The notes under the pieces: generated by a model | Databases searched by the model: none | Seen by the model: the letters and a program-made list of their open reading frames with translations, nothing else | Told to the model about the DNA's origin: nothing | From: Bacteroidales bacterium | GTDB taxonomy: Bacteria > Bacteroidota > Bacteroidia > Bacteroidales > BM520 | DNA length: 20,603 nucleotides | Reading direction: 5' to 3' | Assembly: GCA_023230285.1 (NCBI GenBank) | Contig: JALNXP010000015.1 | Coordinates: forward strand, 1-20,603 | Shown: piece after piece, positions 1 to 8,797 of the stretch | Layout of the letters: the number at the start of each line of letters is the position of its first letter | Position numbering within the stretch: the first letter of the stretch is position 1 | Program-made: the position numbers and the translations under genes

Positions 1-248
1 GAGAACTTATTGAAAGTTTATCTAAAACATTCGATTCTATGCAAGCAAACAGAACTAATGAAATTATGAAAATCCTCACTTTCTTCTCTTCTGTGCTTTT
101 ACCACTGACATTTATTACCGGCGTGTATGGAATGAATATTAAATTACCTTTAAGCGATTTTAATGACGCTTTTATTGTTATAGTTGCTTTTATGGCAATT
201 ATCGTTATTACAATGTTAATATATTTTCGTAAAAAACATTGGCTATAA
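1..248 (+). CDS. corA: CorA-family Mg2+/divalent cation channel, C-terminal fragment
   Basis: Only the last 81 residues are in the window; the frame is open from base 3 and the N-terminus lies off the left edge. What remains is the end of the long stalk helix, then a hydrophobic segment running into the signature YGMN. A second membrane segment and a short basic tail (RKKHWL) follow. The GMN tripeptide at the end of the first TM helix is the selectivity loop of CorA-type pentameric channels in the cytoplasmic membrane, which carry Mg2+ and sometimes Co2+ or Ni2+. The next gene starts 6 bases downstream, so the two may be co-transcribed. A CorA-like Zn2+ transporter (ZntB type) cannot be excluded from the tail alone, but GMN followed by this short tail fits CorA well. 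Confidence 0.9.
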   Translation, partial: ELIESLSKTFDSMQANRTNEIMKILTFFSSVLLPLTFITGVYGMNIKLPLSDFNDAFIVIVAFMAIIVITMLIYFRKKHWL

Positions 249-254
249 AACACT

Positions 255-1355
255 ATGCAGGATTATCCCAAATTAAATATCTCAACTTTTGCTTCATGGA
301 GTCCATCAGGTGATAATCCGCTGATTATTGCAGGTCCTTGTGCAGCTGAATCTAAGGAACAAGTAAATAATACAGCCCGAAGATTGGTCGAAAATGGCGG
401 CGTTCATATTTTTAGAGCCGGCTTATGGAAGCCGCGTACAAGCCCAAATTCTTTTACCGGAGTCGGCAGAGTTGGTCTGAAATGGCTTAAATCAGTAAAA
501 AAAACTTATTCTATTCCAATAGCAACGGAAGTGATGAGCGCAAAACAACTTCTCCTTGCCGTCGATAGTGACATTGATTATGTGTGGATAGGAGCTCGAA
601 CCTCTGTTAATCCTTATTCTATGGATGAAATAGCAGCAGCTATGGGAAATATTGATATACCCGTGTTTATCAAAAACCCTTTAACTCCCGATTTGTCTGC
701 GTGGATTGGTGCCATCGAAAGAATTAATAACGCAGGCATTAACAAAATAGCTGTTGTCCATCGTGGCTTCCAATCTGTATATTCAGCCCCTTTACGCAAT
801 GAACCTATCTGGAACATCCCAATAAAGTTGAAATGTTTATATCCTTCTATGCCAATTATTTGCGACCCAAGCCACATAACGGGAAATACTAAGTTTATTG
901 CTAATATCGTAAATAAAGCTATATCTTTAGATGTCTCAGGATTTATGATTGAAGTACATGAAAACCCATCGGCGGCTTTGACAGACGAAAAACAGCAATT
1001 AACCCCTACAGAATTATCTGTGCTATTAAAAAAAATTGATGGCTTTGTCTCAAATTCGTTGTCATTACACGCTCAAATATCTAATGATGAAGAATATACG
1101 CAAATCGACCACCTGCGGGCTTTAATAGATTCTTTCGATGAAAATATAATTAAAACATTATCTCAACGTTTCGAAGCTACTAAAGAAATAGGAGAGATAA
1201 AAAAGAAACTAAATATCTCGGCTTTACAAGTTACAAGATGGCAAGAAGTAATGAAAAACAGACTGGAAGAAGGCAAAAAACTTGGCTTATCAGAGCAGTT
1301 TACTACAAATCTAATGGAATTAATCCATGATGAAGCTCTGAAATCACAAGAATAA
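255..1355 (+). CDS. Bifunctional 3-deoxy-7-phosphoheptulonate synthase / chorismate mutase (type II, AroQ)
   Basis: This 366-residue protein joins two shikimate-pathway enzymes. Residues about 15-260 are a class I-beta DAHP synthase, which condenses phosphoenolpyruvate with erythrose 4-phosphate. Visible motifs are GPCAAES (27-33), KPRTSP, IGARTS, KNPLTPD, HRGF, CDPSHITG and the metal-binding region EVHENPSAALTD. Residues about 278-362 are an AroQ-type chorismate mutase. It has the R-x-L-I-D-x-x-D start (R288), then QRFEATKEIG and a late R-W pair, all matching the helical AroQ active site. Known family members use the fused mutase both to make prephenate and as an allosteric sensor for the synthase. 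The ATG lies 6 bases after corA. The 127-base gap downstream and a promoter box before the next gene suggest the transcript ends here, although I see no strong hairpin. Confidence 0.95.
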   Translation: MQDYPKLNISTFASWSPSGDNPLIIAGPCAAESKEQVNNTARRLVENGGVHIFRAGLWKPRTSPNSFTGVGRVGLKWLKSVKKTYSIPIATEVMSAKQLLLAVDSDIDYVWIGARTSVNPYSMDEIAAAMGNIDIPVFIKNPLTPDLSAWIGAIERINNAGINKIAVVHRGFQSVYSAPLRNEPIWNIPIKLKCLYPSMPIICDPSHITGNTKFIANIVNKAISLDVSGFMIEVHENPSAALTDEKQQLTPTELSVLLKKIDGFVSNSLSLHAQISNDEEYTQIDHLRALIDSFDENIIKTLSQRFEATKEIGEIKKKLNISALQVTRWQEVMKNRLEEGKKLGLSEQFTTNLMELIHDEALKSQE

Positions 1356-1442
1356 ATACTGAATTACATTCAATTTGTACTTTTTATGTTTGATATTGCT
1401 ATTTAAAAATTGTGATAGAATAAATATTCAAAAAAAATCGTA

Positions 1443-1450
1443 TATCTTTG
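1443..1450 (+). promoter_or_regulatory. Bacteroidota-type -7 promoter box for the mltD-ddl-pssA-exporter run
   Basis: TATCTTTG followed by C matches the Bacteroidota -7 consensus TAnnTTTG exactly. It lies in the AT-rich gap after the DAHP synthase gene, 32 bases before the ATG at 1483. No TTTG -33 element sits at the usual spacing of about 19-21 bases, so the call rests on the -7 box and its position. The same octamer precedes two other genes in this window. Confidence 0.6.
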
Positions 1451-1482
1451 CAGATTAACTAAAAAATATTGTGATAAAAATT

Positions 1483-2883
1483 ATGACTTATAATATAAAA
1501 AATCCTGTTGCTTTAATTTTTTTCATCCTTGTCCTGTGTAAATTATATAGTCAGGACACTTTAATAAACTCAGAATCTTATACAGACGGTTTATTGTTTG
1601 AAGCTACTTTTAGCGAAGATTCTATCATATCTTCTTATGTTTTCGAAGAAGATTCATTGCAAATCGGTATTCGAGTAGATTCTATTTTAAGCAGAGCCGA
1701 TGATTCTATAGCTGAATCGTTATATATGTGTTTCTTGATGGACAACTTATGTAGCGAATTAGTGAAAGCTCGCATAGAATTTACCACAGATACTACAGCA
1801 TTGAATAAATATGGGTATTCTCCTGATTCCATTCCCGTGTGGTCGGACTCCGTATATGAAGCACGCATTCATGAATTGGATATGCAAACTCCGATAGATT
1901 TATTTTTCAATAAAGATATAAAGCAATATATAAATGTTTATGCGGTCAAACGGCGAGAATTAACAAGTAAGGTATTAGGATTGGCGGAAATTTATTTTCC
2001 TATTTTTGAAGAAACCTTAGACAAATATAATATGCCATACGAATTAAAATATTTGCCGATAGTTGAGTCTGCACTTAATCCGACAGCCGGCTCGCGTGCA
2101 GGAGCAAAAGGACTCTGGCAATTTATGTATGGCACCGGTAAACTTTATGGTTTACATCAAACTTCTTATGTCGACGACCGCTTTGACCCTTATAAGTCGA
2201 CAGAAGCTGCTTGCCTGCATCTTAAAGATTTATATAATATTTATGACGACTGGCTGTTGGCATTAGCAGCTTATAATTCAGGAACAGGTAATGTCAATAA
2301 AGCTATCAGACGCGCAGGAGGTAAAAAAAATTATTGGTTGGTCTGGCCTTATCTGCCACGAGAAACAAGAGGTTATGTTCCCGCTTTCTCCGCAATAATC
2401 TATATAATGAATTATGCCGCAGAACATAATATATATCCGATGGAGCCTTTACTGCTCGCTCATGAAACAGATACTGTCGTAGTGCATGAAGTAGTGTCCT
2501 TTGAACAAATCAACGAAGTTATCGGTACCGATATGGAATTGATAAAATTTTTAAATCCTGCTTATAAATTAGGTGTTATACCTGCAACAGAAAAAAATCC
2601 TTATGTAATTAAATTGCCGACACAAGATATTTTGAAATTCGTTTCCGACCCGCAAAAGGTTTTTTGTTATAAAACAAAATCAGGTATTACACGCGAAAAA
2701 ATGCTGCAAGACATAAAAAAAGCCAGCGAAGCACAGATACATGTTGTCAAAAAAGGTGAAACACTCGGTTATATAGCTAAAACATATAATACAACAGTAA
2801 GCAAATTAATGACTTGGAACAATATGAAAAATACAAGCCTGAAAATAGGACAAAAAATTATAGTGTATCCGGGTAATAAATAA
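1483..2883 (+). CDS. mltD: MltD-like membrane-associated lytic murein transglycosylase with LysM domain
   Basis: The protein is about 466 residues, exported, and cleaves the glycan strands of peptidoglycan. After a short charged N-terminus there is a hydrophobic signal ending near LYSQ. An acidic linker of about 120 residues follows, then a family 23 SLT domain. That domain shows the catalytic Glu in LPIVESALNP, then GAKGLWQFM, the LAAYNSGTGNV motif and PRETRGYVPAF. The C-terminus has a diverged LysM-like stretch (TVVVHEVVSF onward) and a clear LysM (HVVKKGETLGYIAKTYN) that would bind peptidoglycan. An in-frame GTG at 1471 could also start the gene. I prefer the ATG because it places the signal peptide closer to the N-terminus and leaves a normal leader after the -7 box. 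ddl begins 8 bases downstream. Confidence 0.92.
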   Translation: MTYNIKNPVALIFFILVLCKLYSQDTLINSESYTDGLLFEATFSEDSIISSYVFEEDSLQIGIRVDSILSRADDSIAESLYMCFLMDNLCSELVKARIEFTTDTTALNKYGYSPDSIPVWSDSVYEARIHELDMQTPIDLFFNKDIKQYINVYAVKRRELTSKVLGLAEIYFPIFEETLDKYNMPYELKYLPIVESALNPTAGSRAGAKGLWQFMYGTGKLYGLHQTSYVDDRFDPYKSTEAACLHLKDLYNIYDDWLLALAAYNSGTGNVNKAIRRAGGKKNYWLVWPYLPRETRGYVPAFSAIIYIMNYAAEHNIYPMEPLLLAHETDTVVVHEVVSFEQINEVIGTDMELIKFLNPAYKLGVIPATEKNPYVIKLPTQDILKFVSDPQKVFCYKTKSGITREKMLQDIKKASEAQIHVVKKGETLGYIAKTYNTTVSKLMTWNNMKNTSLKIGQKIIVYPGNK

Positions 2884-2891
2884 TTTTAATC

Positions 2892-3902
2892 ATGAATAAA
2901 TCTAACGCAACAAAAAATATAGCACTCGTTTTGGGAGGCTTTTCCGGTGAACATGATATATCCGTTAAAAGTGGAATGGAAGTTATGAGAAATATAGATA
3001 AAAAATATAATGTATATCCAATAACTATTTCGAAAAACGGCTGGTATTATATTGATAATGAGGATAATAAATACGAAGTGGATAAAAGTGATTTTTCAAT
3101 TCGTATCGAAGACAAAAAAATTACTTTTGACTTGGCTTTTCCAATCGTTCATGGAACTCCCGGTGAAGATGGGAAATTACAAGGATATTTCGATCTGTTG
3201 GATATTCCGTATACCGGCTGTAATATGTTCGCCTCAGCGGTAACTTTTAATAAGTATTACTGTAAATCAATTGTCTCTACTTTGGGAGTACCTGTCGCTA
3301 AATCCGTAATTATTAATAATTTTTGTTATGATATTGATGTAATAGCTCAAAAAATCGGCTTCCCATGCTTTGTTAAACCTAATAAAAACGGCTCAAGCAT
3401 AGGTATCTCAAAAGTTCGAGATATTGAGGAGTTGCCAAAAGCTATAGAAAACGCTTTTCAACAAGATGATGAAGTTCTTGTTGAAGAGTTTATCCCCGGA
3501 CGTGAACTTACTTGCGGTGTCTTTAGAAAAAATGGAGTTATAATAGTTTTACCTGTAACGGAAGTAATTCCTAAAAAAGAATTTTTTGATTATGAAGCAA
3601 AATACGATTCATCAAAATCTGATGAGATTACACCTGCCAATATGAATGCTTATTTGTCAATGGCTATTCCGGCATACACTAATCTTATTTATGAAGCGTT
3701 GAATTGTAGCGGAGTTATAAGAGTTGATTATATCGTAAATGATACAGATATTTATTTCCTTGAAGTAAATTCTGCTCCGGGTATGTCTGATAAGAGTATT
3801 GTTCCACAACAAGTTAGATGTTATGGTATGACTATAACGGAATTTTTAAATATTATAATTGACGAAACTTTTGCAAAATACGAAAGTAAAAGACAACAAT
3901 AA
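2892..3902 (+). CDS. ddl: D-alanine--D-alanine ligase
   Basis: This 336-residue cytoplasmic ATP-grasp enzyme makes the D-Ala-D-Ala dipeptide for the peptidoglycan precursor. The N-terminus carries the family motif LGGFSGEHDISVKSG. HGTPGEDGKLQGYFDLL and YTGCN follow. The ATP-grasp lysine region is FVKPNKNGSSIG, then VEEFIPGRELTCGVF. The metal and ligand loop is FLEVNSAPGMSDKSIVPQQ, equivalent to the usual EVNTxPGMT. The length is normal for the family. It sits 8 bases after the transglycosylase and 3 bases before pssA, giving a cell-envelope gene run. I cannot tell from sequence whether a D-Ala-D-Lac variant is possible, but the context gives no reason to expect vancomycin-resistance genes. 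Confidence 0.95.
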   Translation: MNKSNATKNIALVLGGFSGEHDISVKSGMEVMRNIDKKYNVYPITISKNGWYYIDNEDNKYEVDKSDFSIRIEDKKITFDLAFPIVHGTPGEDGKLQGYFDLLDIPYTGCNMFASAVTFNKYYCKSIVSTLGVPVAKSVIINNFCYDIDVIAQKIGFPCFVKPNKNGSSIGISKVRDIEELPKAIENAFQQDDEVLVEEFIPGRELTCGVFRKNGVIIVLPVTEVIPKKEFFDYEAKYDSSKSDEITPANMNAYLSMAIPAYTNLIYEALNCSGVIRVDYIVNDTDIYFLEVNSAPGMSDKSIVPQQVRCYGMTITEFLNIIIDETFAKYESKRQQ

Positions 3903-3905
3903 AAT

Positions 3906-4631
3906 ATGAGTAACAATAAAATTAAAGCCTTTATTCCAAATGTTGTAACATTGCTAAATCTCATTTCGGGCAGTGTAGGTATAATTTTGTTGTTGACTAC
4001 TCACAATGTGCTTTATGCGTGTTTTTGTATGTTTGCATCAGCTATCTTTGATTTCTGTGACGGCACTGTGGCACGTTTGTTAAAAGTGCAATCAAATATA
4101 GGAAAAGAGTTAGATTCTTTATCAGACATAATATCTTTCGGACTTCTGCCGGGAATTATAATGTATAATTTGATGACTTTACTTCCGCTACCATACGGAG
4201 TATTTTCAAAAATATTTCCTTTTTTAAGTCTGCTTATTCCGGCTTTCGCTGCAATTCGTTTGGCGCGGTTTAATGTCAGCAAACAAAATTTAGTTGTGTT
4301 TTATGGTTTATCAAGTCCCGGTGCTGCGTTTTTAATAGCTTCTTTAGCAATAAATTCTTATATCGTTAATTTTTTAACAACCAGAAATGTAATTTTAAGC
4401 GCAATTATCATCATCGTTATTATATTGATAGTATGTGCGCTAATGGTTTCAAATATAAAATTTCTTACGTTAAAGTTTAAAGGACTATCTTTTAAATATA
4501 ATTATATAAACTACTGTTTATTAGTTGTTTCTGCAATTTTATTAATTTTATTGGAGCTGAATGCTCTTATTATCATCTTTGCTTTGTATGTCATTCTTTC
4601 TTTAATATTTTCAAAACAAAAAACACAGTGA
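3906..4631 (+). CDS. pssA: CDP-diacylglycerol--serine O-phosphatidyltransferase
   Basis: This 241-residue multi-spanning membrane enzyme transfers phosphatidyl from CDP-diacylglycerol to serine, giving phosphatidylserine, the precursor of phosphatidylethanolamine. The complete CDP-alcohol phosphatidyltransferase signature is visible: D49, D52-G53, A56-R57, G66, D70 and D74 (DFCDGTVARL...GKELDSLSD). About seven hydrophobic helices follow the usual type II PssA pattern. The motif alone would also allow PgsA or another CDP-alcohol transferase. The N-terminal IPNVVTLLNLISGSVGI and the overall length favour PssA. The stop codon overlaps the GTG start of the exporter adaptor by 4 bases (GTGA), so translation of the two is probably coupled. 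Confidence 0.9.
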   Translation: MSNNKIKAFIPNVVTLLNLISGSVGIILLLTTHNVLYACFCMFASAIFDFCDGTVARLLKVQSNIGKELDSLSDIISFGLLPGIIMYNLMTLLPLPYGVFSKIFPFLSLLIPAFAAIRLARFNVSKQNLVVFYGLSSPGAAFLIASLAINSYIVNFLTTRNVILSAIIIIVIILIVCALMVSNIKFLTLKFKGLSFKYNYINYCLLVVSAILLILLELNALIIIFALYVILSLIFSKQKTQ

Positions 4632-5863
4632 AAAAGAAGTATTATTATTTAATCGGGCTATTAATCATTGTAGCTGTAATCATTTGGTTGATTAACAAAG
4701 ATAACGGTTCCTCTTCTGAAAATTTTATGATAACAGTTGACACAGGAACATTTTATATTGATGTAGTGACAACTGGTGAATTAGAGGCAAAGAACTCTGA
4801 AAAAATTATCGGTCCGTCTGATGCAAGAAATTTCAGGTTATGGAATCTTACCATAGAAAACATGGTTGCTGATGGGACATTAGTAGATTCCGGACAATGG
4901 GTTGCCTCTTTAAGCAAATCGGAAATCACCAATTCTTTGAAAGATTTGGAAGATGAGTATGAACAAAATCTGACTTCATATACCAAAACAGAGTTAGACA
5001 CTTCTATGACACTGCGAACAGCGAGAGATGAGTTGCTAAATTTAAGATTTACGGTTGAAGAAGCAAAAATTAAATTGGAGCAATCACAATATGAGCCGCC
5101 GGCAACAATCAGGCAATACGAAATTGACCTTGAAAAAGCCGAACGCTCATTAGACCAGTCTATTAAAAATTATCAATTGAAATATCAGACAGCTTTAGCA
5201 GATATGCAGGAAGTGTCAAATGCAAAAAATAAAACGGAAAGAAAATTAGAACAACTGAGAAAATTAATAGGACAATTCACTATTTATGCACCAAAATCAG
5301 GAATGCTGATATACAGAAAAGATTGGGACGGGTCTAAAATAGGTATTGGATCACAGATAAGTACTTGGGATCCGGTAGTTGCCGAATTGCCCGATTTAAC
5401 AGTGATGATAAGCAAAACTTATGTAAATGAGGTAGATGTCAGTAAAGTGAAATCTGGACAAAAAGTCAGAATTTCTGTAGAAGCCTTCCCTGATAAAAAT
5501 TTTACAGGCGTTGTCGAATCGGTTGCGAATATAGGCGAACAAGTTTCCGGCTCCAATGCTAAAGTGTTTGAGGTTGTAATTAATGTTAACGAATTTGATT
5601 CTATCTTGCGACCGGCTATGACTACCGTCAATAATATAAATACTGACATAATTACTGATGTAATGTTTGTTCCTATTGAAAGTGTGTATACCGAAGACAA
5701 TAAAACTTTTGTATACACAGCACATGGTACAAAACAAGAAGTTGAGTTAGGGAAAAGTAATGATAATCAGGTTGTTGTGAACAGAGGGCTGAAAGCGAAC
5801 GATAAAATATTGTTAGTGCCGCCGGAAAATGCAAATAAGTTGTCGTTAAAAACTCTTGATTAA
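4628..5863 (+). CDS. HlyD/MacA-family periplasmic adaptor of an ABC-type efflux system
   Basis: This 411-residue membrane-fusion protein has one N-terminal TM anchor (residues 5-21, after MKKKYYY) and a periplasmic body. A first beta/lipoyl half covers about 35-95. A helical hairpin with heptad character follows at about 100-220 (DLEDEYEQNL, TARDELLNL, AERSLDQSIKNYQ, RKLEQLRKL). Then come the second lipoyl half and beta-barrel domains, including VDVSKVKSGQKVRISVEAFP and FTGVVESVANIGEQ. It would link the inner-membrane permease encoded next to the TolC-type channel after that. The start is GTG, overlapping the pssA stop by 4 bases; the next ATG comes only after the membrane anchor. The substrate cannot be read from sequence. 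Confidence 0.88.
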   Translation: MKKKYYYLIGLLIIVAVIIWLINKDNGSSSENFMITVDTGTFYIDVVTTGELEAKNSEKIIGPSDARNFRLWNLTIENMVADGTLVDSGQWVASLSKSEITNSLKDLEDEYEQNLTSYTKTELDTSMTLRTARDELLNLRFTVEEAKIKLEQSQYEPPATIRQYEIDLEKAERSLDQSIKNYQLKYQTALADMQEVSNAKNKTERKLEQLRKLIGQFTIYAPKSGMLIYRKDWDGSKIGIGSQISTWDPVVAELPDLTVMISKTYVNEVDVSKVKSGQKVRISVEAFPDKNFTGVVESVANIGEQVSGSNAKVFEVVINVNEFDSILRPAMTTVNNINTDIITDVMFVPIESVYTEDNKTFVYTAHGTKQEVELGKSNDNQVVVNRGLKANDKILLVPPENANKLSLKTLD

Positions 5864-5864
5864 G

Positions 5865-7223
5865 ATGAACACTCAAAGGCTTTTATATAACTTATCCATG
5901 GCTGTTGATGCAGTTACAGACAATAAATTTCGTTCTTTTTTGACGGCATTGGGCATAATTTTTGGCGTGGGTGCTGTAATTGCCATGCTTGCCATAGGAA
6001 AGGGCGCAAAGAAAGAAATTATTGACCAAATGAAATACGTTGGAGTTAATAATATAATAATAACTCCTAAAAGCGATATTGATGCTAACCAAACTGAAGG
6101 AAGTAAAACGGCAAAAAAGAAATTTTCCAAAGGTCTGACTATCGCTGATGCTCAGTCTTTTGTGGATTTTATACCTACAATAGCAATGGTCAGTCCCGAA
6201 GTTGTCTACGATGTTCCGGTGGTGTCAAATGGTAAATCATCGAATTTGCAAATGACCGGAGTGAAAAGTGATTTTTTTAATATCTTTAATATAAATATTG
6301 CTGAAGGTAATTTTTTTACAGAAGAGCAAGCAAAGAACGGTGCGCAGGTATGTATTATAGGCTCTAATGTTAAAGCAAAATTTTTTATTGATAGTTCTCC
6401 TATCGGGCAATATATAAAATGCGGCAATGTTAATCTTAAAATTATCGGTATTATAGAAAAAATGGCAATGTCTGCTTCCACCGGACAAGATTTGGGCGTT
6501 TCTGATTATAATGATGGTATCTATGCACCAATACAAACCATAATGCTCAGATACAAAGATAGATCAGTGGTGACTACTGCCAATTTATCAGATAATTCTT
6601 CTACAACCGTAGTTGGCGGCGGCGGTAATTATGCCGTAGTCTCTTCAAGCAATAAAGATGAATCTATAAGCTATAATCAATTAGACAAGATAGTTGTCCA
6701 TGTTAAAAATACAGAAGATGTTACACAGACTACTGACTTGATATTCAAAATGTTGAAGAGACGGCACAGCAATATGGAGGACTTCAACATTATTGTTCCA
6801 GAAGTGTTGTTAAAGCAAGAACAACGCACTAAAGATATTTTTAATATAGTATTAGGCGCAATTGCCAGCATATCTTTGATAGTTGGCGGTATCGGCATTA
6901 TGAATATCATGCTTGCTTCAGTAATAGAGCGAACAAAAGAAATCGGTACACGACTTGCAATAGGTGCTACAAAAAAAGATATCATTTTCCAATTCTTAGC
7001 CGAAGCAACAATAATAAGTCTTATCGGCGGTATCTTGGGTATTATATTAGGCGTTGTTATCTCTAAATCAATAACTTCAATAACTCATATTCTTACAATT
7101 GTATCATTCGGTTCTGTTGTTATCTCTTTTGGAGTTTCGGCTACCATCGGTATTTGTTTTGGATATATGCCTGCAAAAAAAGCTGCAAACCAGAATCCTG
7201 TTGAATCTTTACGCTATGAATAA
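5865..7223 (+). CDS. MacB-like ABC transporter permease (FtsX superfamily), no ATPase domain
   Basis: This 452-residue permease has the MacB layout. A first TM (about 25-47: LTALGIIFGVGAVIAMLAIG) is followed by a large periplasmic domain (about 60-320). Three C-terminal TM helices follow, around IVGGIGIMNIMLASV, the coupling region RTKEIGTRLAIGATKKDI, and an ending PAKKAANQNPVESLRYE. The periplasmic domain contains a Ser/Gly/Thr-rich insert near residues 240-270. Unlike true MacB, it has no N-terminal ABC ATPase, and no separate ATPase gene lies in the window. The ATG is 1 base after the adaptor stop. An in-frame TTG at 5856 inside the adaptor gene is an unlikely start. Substrates of such systems include peptides, lipids, macrolides or lipoproteins; none is indicated here. 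Confidence 0.9.
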   Translation: MNTQRLLYNLSMAVDAVTDNKFRSFLTALGIIFGVGAVIAMLAIGKGAKKEIIDQMKYVGVNNIIITPKSDIDANQTEGSKTAKKKFSKGLTIADAQSFVDFIPTIAMVSPEVVYDVPVVSNGKSSNLQMTGVKSDFFNIFNINIAEGNFFTEEQAKNGAQVCIIGSNVKAKFFIDSSPIGQYIKCGNVNLKIIGIIEKMAMSASTGQDLGVSDYNDGIYAPIQTIMLRYKDRSVVTTANLSDNSSTTVVGGGGNYAVVSSSNKDESISYNQLDKIVVHVKNTEDVTQTTDLIFKMLKRRHSNMEDFNIIVPEVLLKQEQRTKDIFNIVLGAIASISLIVGGIGIMNIMLASVIERTKEIGTRLAIGATKKDIIFQFLAEATIISLIGGILGIILGVVISKSITSITHILTIVSFGSVVISFGVSATIGICFGYMPAKKAANQNPVESLRYE

Positions 7224-7241
7224 ACCGGAAAATTCTTAATT

Positions 7242-8720
7242 ATGAAACGTATTTTTTTTATAATATTCCTAATTGTCACTCCTGCAGTTTTGTTTTCTCA
7301 AGAAACTGTTAATAAAATTGTCAATCTTTCTTTAGAAGATGTAATATTAATTGCACAGCAAAAATCGCCGTCAGCGATGTCTGCAAAGCACAGATTAAGA
7401 AGTAGTTATTGGCAATATAGATATTATAAGGCAGATTATATGCCTCAGGTTTCATTATATGGAAACCCTGTCCAATTTCAAAATCAAAGCAAACTTATAG
7501 AAACCACAGAAGGTTCTTTATATTCTCAATATAACCAATTGTACTCTGATATTACGCTTGGAGCAAATCAAAAAATAGGTTTTACAGGTGGAAGTCTATC
7601 TGTATTTTCAAATTTAGGCTATAGCATGAATTTTATTGATGACACCATGTTCTTTTCGTCATCGCCGATAAACATAAGTTTTACTCAACCTATTTTCGGC
7701 TATAATTCTTATAAATGGGAGAAAAAAATTGAGCCGTTAAAATATAAAGAAGCTTTACAAAATTATCTGGAAACGATGGAAGATGTGTCGATTACGGCGG
7801 CTAACTATTTTTTTAGCTGCCTTTTGGCGCAAATAAACAAAGAAATTCAAGAAACTAATCTTGCAAATAATGACACTCTTTATCAAATAGCAAAAGGACG
7901 TTACAATATGGGAACTATTGCAGAAAATGAAGTGCTGAATATGGAACTGAATTATCTCAATTCTTTATCACAACTTGAAACGGCAAAACTCGAATTGGAA
8001 ATGCAAATATTCGACTTAAAGTCGTTTCTTAGAATACAAAATGATATGGATATTGGGCTGATAGCTCCCATAGATATTCCTGATTTAGAGGTTGATGCTC
8101 AATTGGCGGTGGTAGAAGCCAACGAAAACCGCGCTGATATTATCTCTTTCAAACGTCAATTGCTTGAAGCCGACCAAAGTCTTGACAATGCTAAAAAGGA
8201 AAATCGTTTTTCTATGGACTTGTCACTCACTTACGGTCTCGACCGTACCGCAGGCACATTCTATGAATCTTATAAAGACCCACAGGATAAGGAGGTTGTC
8301 ATGCTGAGTGTCAGCATACCTATCCTCGATTGGGGACGTGCAAAAGGTCAAATTAAAATGGCAGAATCTCAAAAAGAACTTATAAAAACAACAGTTGAAC
8401 AAGATTTAATTGATTTTAATCAGGAAATTTATATAAAAGCAAGACAATTTAATATGCAATACAACCAGTTGCTTATAGCAGCCAAAAGTGATACCGTGGC
8501 TCAAAAACGTTATGATTTTACTAAAGCACGCTATCTTATTGGTACAATTGACATCACTGAGTTAAATAGCTCGCTTTCCGATAAAGACAGTAACCGTAAG
8601 GGATATATTTCAGCTTTACAAAGTTTTTGGATTAATTATTTTGAAGTCCGAAAACTTACGCTTTACGATTTTATCAAGAAAGAAAAAATAGGTGCGGAAT
8701 TCAATTTATTAATAGACTGA
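7242..8720 (+). CDS. TolC-family outer membrane efflux channel
   Basis: This 492-residue protein has a clear signal peptide (MKRIFFIIFLIVTPAVLFSQ) and the two-fold OEP repeat of TolC-like proteins. The first repeat covers about 28-235, beginning LSLEDVILIAQQKSPSAMSA; the second covers about 290-475. Long helices rich in Gln, Asn and Glu build the periplasmic tunnel, as in SQLETAKLELEMQIFDLKSFL and the later stretch around VEQDLIDFNQEIY. Short beta segments (ITLGANQKIGF, ISFTQPIFGY, MLSVSIPILDWGRAKGQ) match the barrel strands. It follows the permease by 18 bases and completes the envelope-spanning part of the exporter. The last gene of this run, it is followed by a 77-base gap with a new promoter box. 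Confidence 0.9.
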   Translation: MKRIFFIIFLIVTPAVLFSQETVNKIVNLSLEDVILIAQQKSPSAMSAKHRLRSSYWQYRYYKADYMPQVSLYGNPVQFQNQSKLIETTEGSLYSQYNQLYSDITLGANQKIGFTGGSLSVFSNLGYSMNFIDDTMFFSSSPINISFTQPIFGYNSYKWEKKIEPLKYKEALQNYLETMEDVSITAANYFFSCLLAQINKEIQETNLANNDTLYQIAKGRYNMGTIAENEVLNMELNYLNSLSQLETAKLELEMQIFDLKSFLRIQNDMDIGLIAPIDIPDLEVDAQLAVVEANENRADIISFKRQLLEADQSLDNAKKENRFSMDLSLTYGLDRTAGTFYESYKDPQDKEVVMLSVSIPILDWGRAKGQIKMAESQKELIKTTVEQDLIDFNQEIYIKARQFNMQYNQLLIAAKSDTVAQKRYDFTKARYLIGTIDITELNSSLSDKDSNRKGYISALQSFWINYFEVRKLTLYDFIKKEKIGAEFNLLID

Positions 8721-8724
8721 TTTG

Positions 8725-8732
8725 TACGTTTG
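8725..8732 (+). promoter_or_regulatory. -7 promoter box before the signalling operon
   Basis: TACGTTTG followed by C fits TAnnTTTG and lies 5 bases after the TolC-like gene stop, leaving a leader of roughly 60 bases before the ATG at 8798. No matching -33 TTTG is seen at the proper distance. This suggests the regulator/cyclase/HD genes have their own primary-sigma promoter. I see no TGGCAC-N5-TTGC type sigma54 promoter here. Confidence 0.5.
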
Positions 8733-8797
8733 CATAAAATATATTAATAAAACATCTTCATTAACAGGTACTTATGTGAGAAATTAAAAAAATAAAT

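Noticed and set aside
1418..1429. Small palindrome GAATA-AA-TATTC before the transglycosylase gene
   Set aside because: Short, fully AT-rich apart from the ends, and expected by chance in such DNA; no T-run for a terminator.
4043..4050. TATCTTTG octamer identical to the promoter boxes
   Set aside because: It lies inside the pssA coding sequence just before the catalytic DG-AR motif, with no gene start downstream that it could serve; a chance match set by the protein sequence.
4069..4084. TGGCACG start resembling a sigma54 -24 element
   Set aside because: The -12 part lacks the required GC (reads TTAA), and the site is inside pssA.
5396..5737. Open frames on the - strand opposite the exporter adaptor
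   Set aside because: The + strand frame has clear adaptor domains and codon use; the opposite frames have no recognisable motif or upstream signal and are shadows.
5856..5864. TTG start for the permease inside the adaptor gene
   Set aside because: An ATG at 5865 lies 1 base after the adaptor stop and gives the normal permease N-terminus; the TTG adds only three residues.
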